A program made the translations under genes and the position numbers. The notes under the pieces were generated by a model, which had not been told where the DNA came from, made no database searches, and saw nothing but the letters and a program-made list of their open reading frames with translations. This document shows positions 11,201-21,537 of a DNA stretch of 33,058 nucleotides, piece by piece; positions within the stretch are counted from its first letter, which is position 1, and each line of letters opens with the position of its first letter. The DNA is from Intoshia linei (taxonomy: Eukaryota; Orthonectida; Rhopaluridae). The stretch is from assembly GCA_001642005.1 (NCBI GenBank), contig LWCA01000299.1, positions 1 to 33,058 on the forward strand, in the 5' to 3' direction.

Positions 11201-14200
11201 AAATAGTTCAGAGTTTAGTAAAATGATGGTGAATTAAAAAATAAAAATATAAGATTTGATAAAAATAAATTTTTTAAAAAAAATAAGCGGTTCGGATGAA
11301 ATCAATTGGCGGGACGTAGGTTGCCCATCCTTGATCTAAACCAGGTGGGATAATACGTCCTGTTGGTCTAATACATTCCATAACGTTTTTATCTGGCTCT
11401 TGATATACTGTATTGGTTTTAATTTATTATTTAACTAGCTTGAATTTTATTTACTTTGTACAAACAGCAATTAGCTCTGCCGAGAGGGACCAGAAAATTT
11501 TTTAATCATAAAATTCACACGAATAAACTTAACTTGTAAAATTTAGAAAGCATACTGCACTATCAACTACTAATTTTGATCAATCAGTCAATAATTTAAA
11601 TCAGGGTGGTCCAAAGCGTGGCCCGCGGGCCGCGAAATTGTTTTTAATATTTTTTGGACCCTTTGTACTATCATCAATTTATAAAATACTAATTATATTT
11701 TTAATTAGTGTAATATTCATATTGTAATGCTCGTATTAATTTTCTGATTAATGTGTAAAATTTTGACTTTTTATGGACTCTATAAAATGGGGGCCACAAT
11801 CTGTTGGCTAGATTTAGTATTCGAGTCGTTTGGCATAATTATTTTTTATTTATATTATATATTTGAATGGTACAGTTTACAATTTTTAGAAAGATAATTT
11901 ATCAAAAAGAAAGTCGTATGCTTTACGTCGATCACATAGCCATGTATTTAATTATTTTTATATATATAGGGATATATAATAGGTTTTTTCATTTTTGATA
12001 AAATTCCAGCCTACTCTTAAAATTGTCCATGAAAACCCATAGAAAAAAATGACTATAACTATTTACTATTTTTAAAAGTGGATATTTTAAAATTTTCAGG
12101 TACGCCCACTAATTTCCAAAATATGAAACGATAAGATGTAATTAAAAATAAAATCAGTACAGGTCGTTATTTAGATAAAAATGATATTAATATTTGGTAA
12201 AATTGGTGAATTTGATTATCCTTTAATTAATTTAATTTAAAAAAATAGTTTGTCAAGGGAGAAACAGAACAATTTACAAAAATAATTTGTTTTCTCAAGA
12301 CGATAGTTACTCATCCCGATGATGTGGATTCTTTTAAAAATATTTTGGCGGCTTTAATACATTTTGTAATTGAATGTATCAAACTGAATGCATAAATTCA
12401 TTTAACTATAGGGAAATATAATGTTAGGAAGTCGCAACATGTCAATGTCGCAAGAATCTATGGATGGGTTTAGTATTTTTTGCAATTTAATGAAAATTAA
12501 CATCGACGATGCAAAAACTGCCATTTATACTAAAAATATTCGAACAGTTTCATCATCAGTTAGAGTGGATTATACAAATGAACAAACAATACACATTAAA
12601 ATCGGTATTATTATGGTAAGCATATTTATATATTGTTAAAAGATTACCATCCATTATCCCGGTTAAATTTTGTAGTTTATATCCAGGGTTTATTAGCTTC
12701 ACTAATGGAAAGTTTCGGATTTACATAATTTGAATTTAGAAAATATACTACCGTTTATTCAAATGGGTTGTTTCGCTTGTAAATAAAAAATTGGATGAAT
12801 ATAATGAAGAAATTGGTGAAGATTTCACAACTATAGATATATTAGATATTTACGGTTTTGAAAACAACATGGTTAACGAGTATGTTAAATTACAATTACA
12901 TTTTAAATTTTTTCTAGATTCGAACAATTGTGTATAAATTATTGCAATGAAAAATTGCATTATCTTACTATTGGATCCATTTTGATTAGTGAACAGAATT
13001 TAATGTCTTCAGAGTATGCAGATTATGTCGAGGTTATTTTTCAATTTTCATGTTTTGGGAATTTGGGGAAGTTTGATGATTAAATTAAATTTAAATTTTA
13101 TTTTTTGAATTTAGATACCTTATAAAATTAACGATGTTGTAATTAAAATGATTGAATCAAATTATACCAGTATATTTTCGTCAATTGAAGATTGTTGTGT
13201 TTCTCCTATTCCAAAATCATCAAATGTATTATATTATAGAATTTAAATTATTTTGTAATCTACAATACTTCTCGTCACATATATCTGTCTCTAAAAATAT
13301 AAATACAATTTAATAAGCATTACCAAGATTATCAATTTATTAAATGTATTAATATTATTTTATTGTAATGTGAAATGAGTTCATCATTCCAATATACATT
13401 AGGTAGAAATTTTACATTATGTAGGTTTATTTTAGATAATAAACATTTAATATTTTTAAAATATAGGATTTGATGACAGAATTAAACAAACGTTTTCAAT
13501 ACCATGAATGTTTTAATTCTAATGATGTTATTTTTTTTAATTATTAAAATATACATTTTCATATCAAGTTGTCATTATTATATATTGTAATTAGGTAACA
13601 AGATCAAAAGCCAACAAATCAATTAAACTCAAGTTTACTCAATTTTCGATTATACATTATGCTGATATTGTAACATATGATTCATCCAATTTCATTCAGC
13701 ATAATGTGGATATTTTTCATTTCGATTTTAAAGAAATGCTATATAAAAGGTTGAAATATTTAAAAATAAAACAGAATATTTTTTTGTTTGTTTAATATTA
13801 AAATTATACTAAGTCATTTTACTCTTGAGACAAGTTAATCTCTTAAAAAATAACTTAATTTAAGTACAATAGTAAATTAATTTTTGTTTTAATCCAATAA
13901 ATAGCGTTTGCAAAGGGTTACTGTTATTTTTTTAATGAAATTTGAACAAATACTTATGGAATTTTTTGAACCAAAATTTGAAGATAATTTTTAGTGAAAT
14001 TAAATTTTAACTAATTTCGAAGAATTTTACGGTAATTTGTTGTTTAGCAATTTAAAGATTATTGAAATAAATTTAAAAGATTCTTTTTAGAGAATATTTT
14101 TATCGATTATTAAAAGGATTTAGCAGAGCCGTATCCACAAATATTGAGGTCATAGGAAAATGAAAAATAGACCCTAAAATGTGTAGTGCTATTTAGCCCT

Positions 14201-16821
14201 TGTCACCTCTCCAGGACCGTAGAGAGGTGACTAAGAGGTCACATTACCATCATCTGACCAGGCTTACTGCTTACTTTCCACGGGTCTTAACTTGACATTT
14301 CAAATTAATCACACAAAAATTTATGACATTCAAGAATATTTTAAATACAATGTACTAAATTTGGAAAAATAAGCCCATTTTTACAAAAATTTGGTATAGG
14401 TCTAAAAGAGGGTTTCAGAGTACGGTAGGTTCGGTTCTGGTGTTTAGGGTATTTTATATTTTTATAAATTTAAATGTGTAAAATATTACGTTTATGGAAT
14501 GTTCTTTAACCATATTTAAAAAATAGATGCTTACCGGGATATTTTTTCTTTTCAAAATTTTAAACATATTCGAATCTAAAATTAAACAACGTTTTAGGGG
14601 AATATTTTTTGACAAAATTAAAAAAGGATGCTACCGGGGTATTTTTTTGTGTCTAAATTTTGAAGATATTCGTTTGGGAAAATTAATTTTTAATCTAAAA
14701 TTAAACAAGTTTTTAGGGGATATTTTTTTATTAAATTTAAAAGATTGTTTTTAAGAAAATATTTTTTATCGTATCTTAAAGTTATCAAAGTGCACACGCC
14801 TAATCTATGTATTGAATATTACTTGCCCTAGTATGTTTTATTTGTTTAAATTACCATTTTAGTGAATGCAGCTTAATTCGTCATTTATTTAAAGATGGTC
14901 AAGCCCAAAAAGATGTTACCAAACGTAAAGCTACACTAGCAATTCGATACAAACAATCTTTAATAAAGATAATTAATGAACTATCCGACAATACTGTATT
15001 TTATCTTAAACTGTGTACGTAACTTTGTTTGATTTAGGAAACCTTTAATATCAATTGTTTGAAACCAAATTTGAAAATGTTGCCGCATTGTTTTGAAGAC
15101 AAACAAGTCTCGAAACAAATTAAATATTTGGGTTTAGCTGAATGCTACAAAGTCCGAAAATCTGGATATTCATCACATGTACCATATTCTACATTTCTCG
15201 ACAGGTTTTTATTATTATTACAAATGGCTTTGATCTGATGAATGTAACAAATCATCAATTTTTTTACAAATTTTGACATGGTTTATATACCGATAATTTA
15301 TTACGAGTATTTTTTTCAAAAAAATTTTAACCTTGAATTGATATTTTTAATTGAAATTTTTCAATAGATATATAATAACTTGTCCTAAACTGTGGCCACA
15401 ATGTAAAGACGATTTAACGGATCAAAAAAAAGTTGAAATGATTATAAATAGTGCAAAATTGAATGCTAGTGATCAAAGTTGTTTTGGGTTTGGAAAAACT
15501 ACTTTGTTTATGCACTCTAAAGTTGATATGAATATCTTTGAAAATTTGATGGAAAAACATAAACCCAAAGCAATAGCAATTATACAAAATGTATTGATTT
15601 TTGTTTTAATTTTATTCACTCGTTATATAGGTACTACGAGGTCATATAAATCGACGAAAGAAGAAGATTATTGAATCGGTAGATGAAATTAGAATTTTCC
15701 TTAAACATTACCTTTTGATTAAATTTTTGAGAGAAATTGAATCGAATAATCAGTAAATTTGCCTTTTTCAAATAAAATTTTCATTTTCAGGTTTACGAAT
15801 CCATCCATTGTACTGGGTAAACATTGCAAAAATTGGCCAAAATGCAGTAAATCCATTTTGGACGCTAAACTAGTTTTTTCCAATATATATGGACAGTAAT
15901 ATTTTGTTTTGTGCATTAATTGTATATACTTTGGATCATTGTTTTATAAGTGGTAAATCCCACTTTTTCAACTTTGTATAAGTGCTTTTTATTTTGATTT
16001 CTAACATGTTATATAACAAACTAGTAGGGTGACCAGTGATCACTAATCATGTAAAAAACTTGCAAACGAATTTTCCAATATTTTCAAGTAAATTGGTTAA
16101 AATTGTAACATGAATTTAAAATACCAAAATTTAATTTTTTTTTATTAATATTTTATTGATTAAATTTAGTTCACGTTCAAATCAAATTTTGAACGAAAAT
16201 GATGAATATAAAGAAGAAAGTGTTAAACTGTTGGTTATATGCACATATTATTTTGGAAGCAATAGACACTTTACAGACGATACTAGAAACTGGAAAGGAG
16301 ATTATTTAACTATGGTAATTTTACATTAATCATTAGCCAAATAAAAAATGCATTATTTTCATGTAGACACTAAAGGGAGATGACTTGCAAATGTATAATG
16401 ATAAATTAAAAAAAATCTTTGCTAAATCACCGAAGGCTAGTGTTTTATTTTCGTCGTTCATAATTAAGGTAAGTTCAAAAGTTTCACATTTTACATTTAT
16501 GCTAATTATAATTTATAGATGAATTCCAGAGGTATAAATAAACGTAGAGCGTTTCTCTTAACAAGTGATAATATTTACATAATGGACTCGAAAAAAAAAT
16601 TTGAAACAAATTCCATAATTGATATTCACAAAGTAGAATGTTGTTATGGGTCTATTTAAAAGTTTAATATTTAGATAGAAAGTGTAAATATATCTAAAGA
16701 TGTTGGAGATCAACTCATTTTAATTAAACTTTCGAGTGGTCCATTTTTGATGGGAATAATTGATAGAGATAGTGACGGTGTAGCTGAATTGTTTAGTCGT
16801 TTGTACTTACACGCTCAATAG
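8226..16821 (+). CDS. Class I (unconventional) myosin heavy chain
   Basis: Actin-based ATPase motor linking membranes to actin. Exons: 8226-8350, 8400-8626, 8672-8686, 8733-8805, 9854-10073, 10143-10247, 10314-10343, 12249-12365, 12412-12615, 12740-12879, 12918-13032, 13115-13225, 13467-13526, 13595-13749, 14863-14995, 15038-15204, 15368-15590, 15631-15752, 15791-15895, 16170-16314, 16367-16468, 16519-16632, 16675-16821. They sum to 2955 nt and 984 residues, about the normal class I length. Motor: YTFLGDTLISINPY, P-loop GESGSGKTE (~117), switch I NNTNSSRFGK (~168), switch II DIYGFE (~408), FEQLCINYCNEKL, NCLKPN (~616). One IQ motif (IQNVLRGHINRRK, ~738), then a TH1-like basic tail with NKRRAFLLTSDNIYIMD, where class I myosins bind acidic phospholipids. 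The motor is divergent, and the subclass is not assigned. The least certain join is 10343/12249, which uses a GTGAAT donor. Confidence 0.92.
8672..8686 (+). other. 15-nt microexon encoding the core of the myosin P-loop
   Basis: GTGAATCTGGATCAG sits between two GT..AG introns of 45 bp (8627-8671) and 46 bp (8687-8732), both phase 1. Joining ..ACTG + microexon + GTAAAACT.. gives ITGESGSGKTE exactly. Skipping it keeps the frame but removes five residues of the nucleotide-binding loop. Confidence 0.9.
8806..9853 (+). other. 1.05-kb myosin intron without recognised gene
   Basis: AT-rich. It contains a stretch (about 9060-9210) resembling 3110-3250 in TTF2, but nothing coding on either strand that I can support. 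Confidence 0.5.
10541..10923. mobile_element. hAT-like MITE, family C copy 1 (myosin intron)
   Basis: 383-bp element in intron 10344-12248, flanked by a perfect 8-bp duplication GTTTATTG (10533-10540 and 10924-10931). The left end is CAGGGGTGGTTAACCTATG and the right end is the complement of AAGAGTGGGCAACCTTT. No coding potential seen. Typical of a non-autonomous hAT element. Confidence 0.85.
11103..11332. mobile_element. hAT-like MITE, family C copy 2 (myosin intron)
   Basis: 230-bp element starting CAGGGGTGGGAAACCTTATG and ending GGTTGCCCATCCTT. The flanks TATCCAAA (11095-11102) and GATCTAAA (11333-11340) agree at 6 of 8 positions, so it is an older insertion than the neighbour at 10541. 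Confidence 0.65.
11602..11640 (+). mobile_element. hAT-like left terminus, GGCCCGCGGGCC type
   Basis: CAGGGTGGTCCAAAGCGTGG followed by the GC-rich palindrome GGCCCGCGGGCC stands out in this AT-rich DNA and looks like a hAT-type left end. I could not place its right end or a duplication. The rest of 11641-12248 is AT-rich with no gene seen. Confidence 0.4.
14119..14450 (+). repeat. Family B repeat copy (myosin intron)
   Basis: Shares with 25588-25926 the blocks AAAATGAAAAATAG.CCC, GACATTTCAAATTAA, TATGACATTCAAGAATAT and GGTAGGTTCGG near the right end. It lies in intron 13750-14862. Ends are not exact. Confidence 0.6.
14527..14760 (+). repeat. Two diverged ~110-bp tandem units in myosin intron
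   Basis: GATGCTTACCGGGATATTTTT near 14526 and GATGCTACCGGGGTATTTTT near 14627 begin two related units, each later carrying AATCTAAAATTAAACAA and TTTTAGGGGA.TATTTTTT. A similar closing block (AAATTTAAAAGATT..TTTT) occurs near 14070, before the family B copy, and near 14732, suggesting the B copy inserted into this repeat. Confidence 0.5.
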
Positions 16822-16908
16822 TACTTTTTAATTATATTGATATTAATTAATTGTATTACTGGAATGCAGAGATTTCTAATGGTTAATATATGTAACATGT
16901 GGTTAGAG

Positions 16909-18823
16909 CAGGGGTGCACAATAGGGTGGACACAATTTCAATATTTTTGAATTTCTTATGGGCCATTAGCCAGAAAGTTTCATTTTGTTAAGTTAACTTA
17001 AAATACAAAATTTTAACAAAATTTGAAAACTCTACGAGGGTGCTCAAGGATACTGAATTTTAGTATACGATTTATATACATAAATATCTACGAGTAGGAT
17101 ATACCGAGGGCTTATCTTAGTTTGACCATATTTAAGATAACATTGATTACGGAGACGTTCAGTTTGGCGAAAACTATTGTGTTTAAATAATAACCAAAGG
17201 TTTGTAGGTGTGTCTAATTAAAAAAAATTGAATATTTTTGATATTTCGTAAATGTATAATAGCATGCAAAAAGTTAATATTGTTTCACTTTTCGAATTGA
17301 TCAGAGCCCGAACAGCTATAATTTTAGAAAATCGATCAGAAGTTATACACCGTTAAAAATTCAACAATTGTATTACCATAATCATGAGCCCTTTTCCCGT
17401 CAAATTGCAGAAAAAAATCTTTTTTAAATAACTGAATATCTGAATTTATTTTATTTGTACAACAACAAATTTCTTTGTTCAAAGCACGCATGCACAATGT
17501 TCTACAAGGATGATAGAATTAGTGATTGTTTTTAGAATCGTTCGCATTTTACGTGAAGAAGTTTCTGTCGTTATACATGCCTTGGCAATATCTTTACTAG
17601 ATAATTTTGACTGCTCTCTACCATCAGCTAATTCAGTATTTTCAAAAACTTGATTATTGCAATTCAACTCTATCGAAATAGGTAGAGGTTTTTGAACTTG
17701 AAACGTATTTAATCGGTGTTTCTCTTTTAATTCGCGCTGCAATTGTAATTCCTTACGTTTCATTTTTCTTACATATTTACAACCAAACGCATTATCAAGT
17801 ATACCAAACATCATCTTTCTTTCATTTCTCTGATCACGTAAAAAACACAAGTCTTCAGGATGTGTACATATCAACTCGGCATTTATGTGCGATATATCAA
17901 ACAATTTATCAATTGTATTAATGAAATTATCCTCACGTAATATTTGGGATTTACATCTCCTATTTTTATTCTTTTTTAATAAATTATAGCGTTCGCAGTA
18001 CGTCTTTAACATATTTACAATATGTTTCTTATATAACTTTAATAGAAATTGAACTTGTAAATCCACAAATCTAACACTTTCATCACAGTAATATTCAAAA
18101 CTTTGGAAACCCCATATTCCTTTTTTCTATGATAAAAATAAACCTTCAATACGTCCCGTAATGTTGGGAAGTTATATTTACAAAAATCTTCCATCATATT
18201 GCCTATTATCCAAATATAATCCGCGAATCTTGTTAACTCGTGCATTTCAAAAAAAACTTTATAATTTATATTAATAAAACTGGGCAAACTTAAAACCAAT
18301 TTGAGCACTACATTAAAATTAATCTTGCTTCCTAAAATTTTGCATAGACATACGTATGAATCATAAGAATAAAATTAGAGAATGGCTCATCAGAGAATAT
18401 TAGTAAACAAATATATATGGCCATTCATTCCAATTTTTTGACCAAAATGTCTAATTTTTTAGCTTTGCACGTCATTGAGCACTTCTATGATGTTATTTTT
18501 TTATGTAAAATTTGGCATGTGTGTATGTATTCATAAAATGAACAAAATTATCGAAGGGCCTATCAGAAAATGTAAAAAAAAATTTACTATGAAAATTGTG
18601 TCCACCCTAGTGCACAACCTTTCCACCAATTCAGCCGCAAAGCTACTTTACTCATTGATACTACAGCCGCACCAAATATGATCTGACATTGAGAGAGTTT
18701 AAATCCATTTTGATAAAAATATTTCATTTGAATTTGAAGTAAAATGATTTATTTCATTATAATGGCATGGATTGCCCACGGTCGCATATAAATGTTTTTA
18801 CGGCCGCAGGTTCTGCATCCCTG
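16909..18823. mobile_element. Composite hAT-like element carrying a passenger gene
   Basis: 1915-bp segment starting CAGGGGTGCACAATAGGG and ending in the complement of CAGGGATGCAGAACCTGC (10 of the first 13 bases match). It is flanked by GGTTAGAG (16901-16908) and GGTTAGAT (18824-18831), 7 of 8 matching. A second inverted copy of the left end lies internally at about 18592-18614 (GTGTCCACCCTAGTGCACAA), so the right ~215 bp may be a separate nested MITE. Its only coding content is the broken minus-strand gene at 17479-18308. No transposase is visible. It sits just 87 bp after the myosin stop codon. Confidence 0.6.
17479..18308 (-). pseudogene. Frameshifted passenger protein (LFDISH...FLRDQR family)
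   Basis: Two overlapping minus-strand frames (18308-18039 and 18066-17479) form one protein with a frameshift near 18055-18066. The first gives FPTLRDVLKVYFYHRKKE and VMKVLDLW; the second gives LKTYCERYNLLKKNKNR, then IDKLFDISHINAELI, CTHPEDLCFLRDQRNERK and a basic coiled-coil-like KRKELQLQRELKEKHR. From memory this resembles an uncharacterised family common in invertebrate genomes with LFDI(A/S)H.DA...ED..FL..QR..R. Function is unknown. It looks mobile, as it lies inside an element with hAT-like ends. The later conserved parts I recall for full-length members are absent, so it is probably dead as well as frameshifted. Confidence 0.55.
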
Positions 18824-20158
18824 GGTTAGATGGTTAGACTTTATTTTCATTTTGGTTAAAGTTAAAATAAATAAATAAATCTAAAGGTTTAAAAAAAAAT
18901 TATTTGAATATAGTATAATTATAGTTTTATGTATTGATTGACGTTATTGTTGGATATTACTAATTATAGAATAATTGTAGCCATCTCAATACTGGTCTAG
19001 AATTTGATATATGCGAACAATTGAAAATTGTAAGAAATAATAAAACAATACCAATAATTACAAAAGAAACCAATGAAACTCCTCTCTTTTTCAAAAAGAA
19101 AAAACACATATCTTTTTGTTATTAATATTTTACAAATCCTAGTTCACATTAAATGTATATATTTAGAAAAAAAATATTGGTCATGTCCATCATATTATTA
19201 ATGGTAATTATAATCTCATTTTAATGCAGTGATTTCCGATTCTGATCCAAAAATATATGCGGGCGTCCGTGATATTCAAATAAAATATCAAAAAAATTTT
19301 ATCAACTTTCAATAATAATATCAACTTGAATAAAAATTTTTAATATTTATTACAGTTGCCAGATTTTCGGAATTAATCCTAAAAATTAATTATCATTTCC
19401 AAAAATCCCACTTTTATCCTACAATTAATACTATTTAATAAAAATTACCATTTTAAACCCTCAGGAAAAAATCGAATTTTCCAATATTTTCTTGAAAAAC
19501 ACAATTTCACCAAATTTTATGAGAAAAACCTCTTATTCCAACCCAAAATAAAAATCCAATTTTACCAATTCTGAAGGGAAATATCCTCATTTTCTAATTT
19601 TTTTTTGAAAAATTCGATTTTACCAAATCTTTTGAGCAACAATTTCTAATCCTACACTTTAAATAAAAAATACAATTTGATTAAACCTTAAGTAAAAAAT
19701 CCTTTTTTTTCCAATATTTTTTTCAAAAACACGATTTTAACCAATCCTGAAGGGAAATATTCTCATTTTCCAATTTTCTTTTAAAAAATCCCTTTTTTTC
19801 CAATATTTTTTTCAAAAACACGATTTTAGCAACCCTGAAGGGAAATATTCTCATTTTCCAATTTTGTTTGGAAAAATCCGATTTTACCAAATTTTATTAG
19901 ACAAAACACTAAAATTTTTCATAAATATTTTAATTTTCTTGTTTCTTTTGGGGTTCAAAAAATAAATATTTTTAAATAGTCATACACTATTTGAATCGGG
20001 AGCCAGTTTTAATGTATTGACAAGTTTTTTATAATTACAGAACAGCAATTGTTGTTATGCCTCCATGTCTCATCCTTGTCTAATTGAAAAATTTGATGTT
20101 TTGTGCATCCTCATTTCGCAAATATTAAAAAAACTTTTTGTTTTTACAAAGTATAAAA
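18824..20158. other. Gene gap before PCNA; one MITE and a doubtful small ORF
   Basis: Apart from the family A element (19227-20006), the stretch holds a minus-strand ATG ORF at 19109-18960 (49 residues). This has a basic start (FFLKKRG) and a single hydrophobic segment (VSFVIIGIVLLFLTIF), followed by SNSRPVLRW. It could be a one-pass membrane microprotein, or chance. The plus strand of the same bases is also open for about 48 codons after an acceptor-like TTGTAG, so neither can be trusted. Confidence 0.25.
19227..20006. mobile_element. hAT-like MITE, family A copy 2, with internal tandem repeats
   Basis: 780 bp bounded by a perfect 8-bp duplication TTTTAATG (19219-19226 and 20007-20014). The left end CAGTGATTTCCGATT and right end AATCGGGAGCCAG match family A with small changes. 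It is longer than the other copies because of internal repeats built on CTGAAGGGAAATAT(T/C)CTCATTTT at about 19571, 19748 and 19836; the last two are 88 bp apart. Confidence 0.88.
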
Positions 20159-20416
20159 ATGAAAAAAAATAAAATAAATAATATTGCCTGTTTCAAATTT
20201 TTTAAAAATTGCGCCAAAACTTTAAATTCAATTTCAAAAATTAAAAAGTTATCAAATTTTGATAAATTTTATCAAGTCAATATATACCACACAATTGTAT
20301 CAAAACGTTCATTCCAAAGTCCAAGAACAAACAAAAATGACCTCTTATACAACACAATTTATGAAACTTTAACTTTATTACACAAAAACCGCCAAGATAA
20401 AAAAGTTAAACGATAA
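20159..20416 (+). CDS. Small basic hypothetical protein (85 residues) directly upstream of PCNA
   Basis: ATG at 20159 opens an 85-residue frame that stops 15 nt before the PCNA start codon. The product is Lys/Asn-rich (starts MKKNKINNIACFKFFKNCAK, ends NRQDKKVKR), with no signal peptide or membrane segment. I do not recognise it. In DNA this AT-rich an 86-codon frame is uncommon but not impossible. With no splice or promoter signal between it and PCNA it could be an upstream ORF on the PCNA mRNA, the first cistron of a bicistronic message, or a chance frame. A GTATAAAAAT box ends at the ATG itself. Confidence 0.35.
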   Translation: MKKNKINNIACFKFFKNCAKTLNSISKIKKLSNFDKFYQVNIYHTIVSKRSFQSPRTNKNDLLYNTIYETLTLLHKNRQDKKVKR

Positions 20417-20431
20417 TAAATTATATTTAAA

Positions 20432-21482
20432 ATGTTTGAAGCTAAATTAAATGATGGATCAATATGGAAAAAATTGATAGATTCAATAAAAGATTTGTTA
20501 ACAGAGGGTATGTTGGAATGTGGCGAAAATGGAATTAGTTTGCAGGCTATGGACAGTTCCCACGTTAGTTTAGTGTCCTTTAATATGAGTTCAAATGGGT
20601 TTGATACTTATAGATGCGACCGAGAAATGTGTATGGGTGTAACTATTGCAAGGTTTTTTTAATTTTAGAAGGTTTATTAAAATTACAAATATTAGTATGG
20701 CTAAAATTCTGAAGTGTGCTAGCAATGACGATAAAATTAAACTTCAACGGGAGGAAAACAGCAATATTTTGAAATTCACTTTTGAAAATGCTAGTACTCG
20801 CCTTTATATAATAATTTCAATCTTTTTAGCTTTAGAACGAGTTTCTCATTATGAATTGAAATTGATTGATTTGGATACTGATCGATTAGCTGTCCCAGTA
20901 ATTTAAATTTTATGATTCTCAACCTTCTCACTTACTTATTGATCAAAATTATTGAAAATGTTGAGAACCACTACTTTAATCTATCAAAATTACCCTTTTA
21001 ATAGGAAACAGATTACAATTCCAGCATTAAATTACCATCCAATGAATTTACTAGAGTAATACGGGACATGGCTAGTTTAGGCGAATCAGTAATAATTGAA
21101 TGCAGTAAAGGAGAAGTCCGATTTTCCTCATCAGGGGACATTGGAAAAGGTATCTGAAATGACAAAATTTGGATTAATTAAAATTAAATTTCAATAGGTC
21201 AGACAATTTTGCGATCTACAGCTTCAACTGATGAACCTGAATCTGCCATCCTAATAAACGTATCTGAATCACTATCCATGTCATTTAATCTTAAATACAT
21301 GACAATGTTTACCAAAGGAGCAGTGTTGAGCAACAGGGTTGTTTTATCAATGTGTGTCGATGTCCCAATAGGTATGAACTTATCAACGTAGTTATATAAT
21401 AATAGTTATTGAATACGACATTGTGGATTTTGGAAAACTTTGCTACTATCTTGCACCAAAAATTGAAGATGCTGAAGAGTAA
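20432..21482 (+). CDS. PCNA: Proliferating cell nuclear antigen (DNA sliding clamp)
   Basis: Homotrimeric ring that tethers DNA polymerase delta and many PIP-box partners; nuclear. Exons 20432-20652, 20696-20793, 20830-20897, 21005-21149, 21198-21371, 21406-21482 sum to 783 nt, 260 residues plus stop, one short of human PCNA and alignable without gaps over long stretches. It starts MFEAKLNDGSIWKKLIDSIK and contains LQAMDSSHVSLV, FDTYRCDR and MAKILKCA. The interdomain connector is LIDLDTDRLAVP, keeping Leu126, and Lys164 sits at exactly residue 164 (ECSKGEVRF), the ubiquitin/SUMO acceptor in other eukaryotes. The C-terminus APKIEDAEE keeps the polymerase-binding tail. Introns are 43, 36, 107, 48 and 34 bp. 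The 107-bp intron carries facing remnants TTCTCAACC and GTTGAGAACCACT, perhaps a tiny hAT relic. Faces CDP-DAG synthase tail-to-tail. Confidence 0.98.
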
Positions 21483-21495
21483 AATTACTGTAGTA

Positions 21496-21501
21496 AATAA
21501 A
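21496..21501 (+). terminator. AATAAA poly(A) signal of PCNA
   Basis: AATAAA 14 nt after the PCNA stop, and still 36 bp before the stop codon of the opposing CDP-DAG synthase gene. Cleavage 10-30 nt further on would put the PCNA 3' end very near or inside the other gene's transcript. Confidence 0.7.
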
Positions 21502-21537
21502 ATTATATTAAAATCAACATTTAAAATTTTAACAATA

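Noticed and set aside
14527-14754. 75-codon plus-strand frame rich in Phe/Leu/Lys
   Set aside because: Falls on a diverged tandem repeat inside a myosin intron; repeat-driven.
18475-18681. 68-codon plus-strand frame
   Set aside because: Runs through the right part of the composite hAT-like element and its internal terminus; no similarity.
21198-21371. Apparent loss of the PCNA Lys164 modification site
   Set aside because: A first alignment against the later NIKLSQ block suggested Lys to Ile, but counting residues places Lys164 in ECSKGEVRF, where it is conserved.
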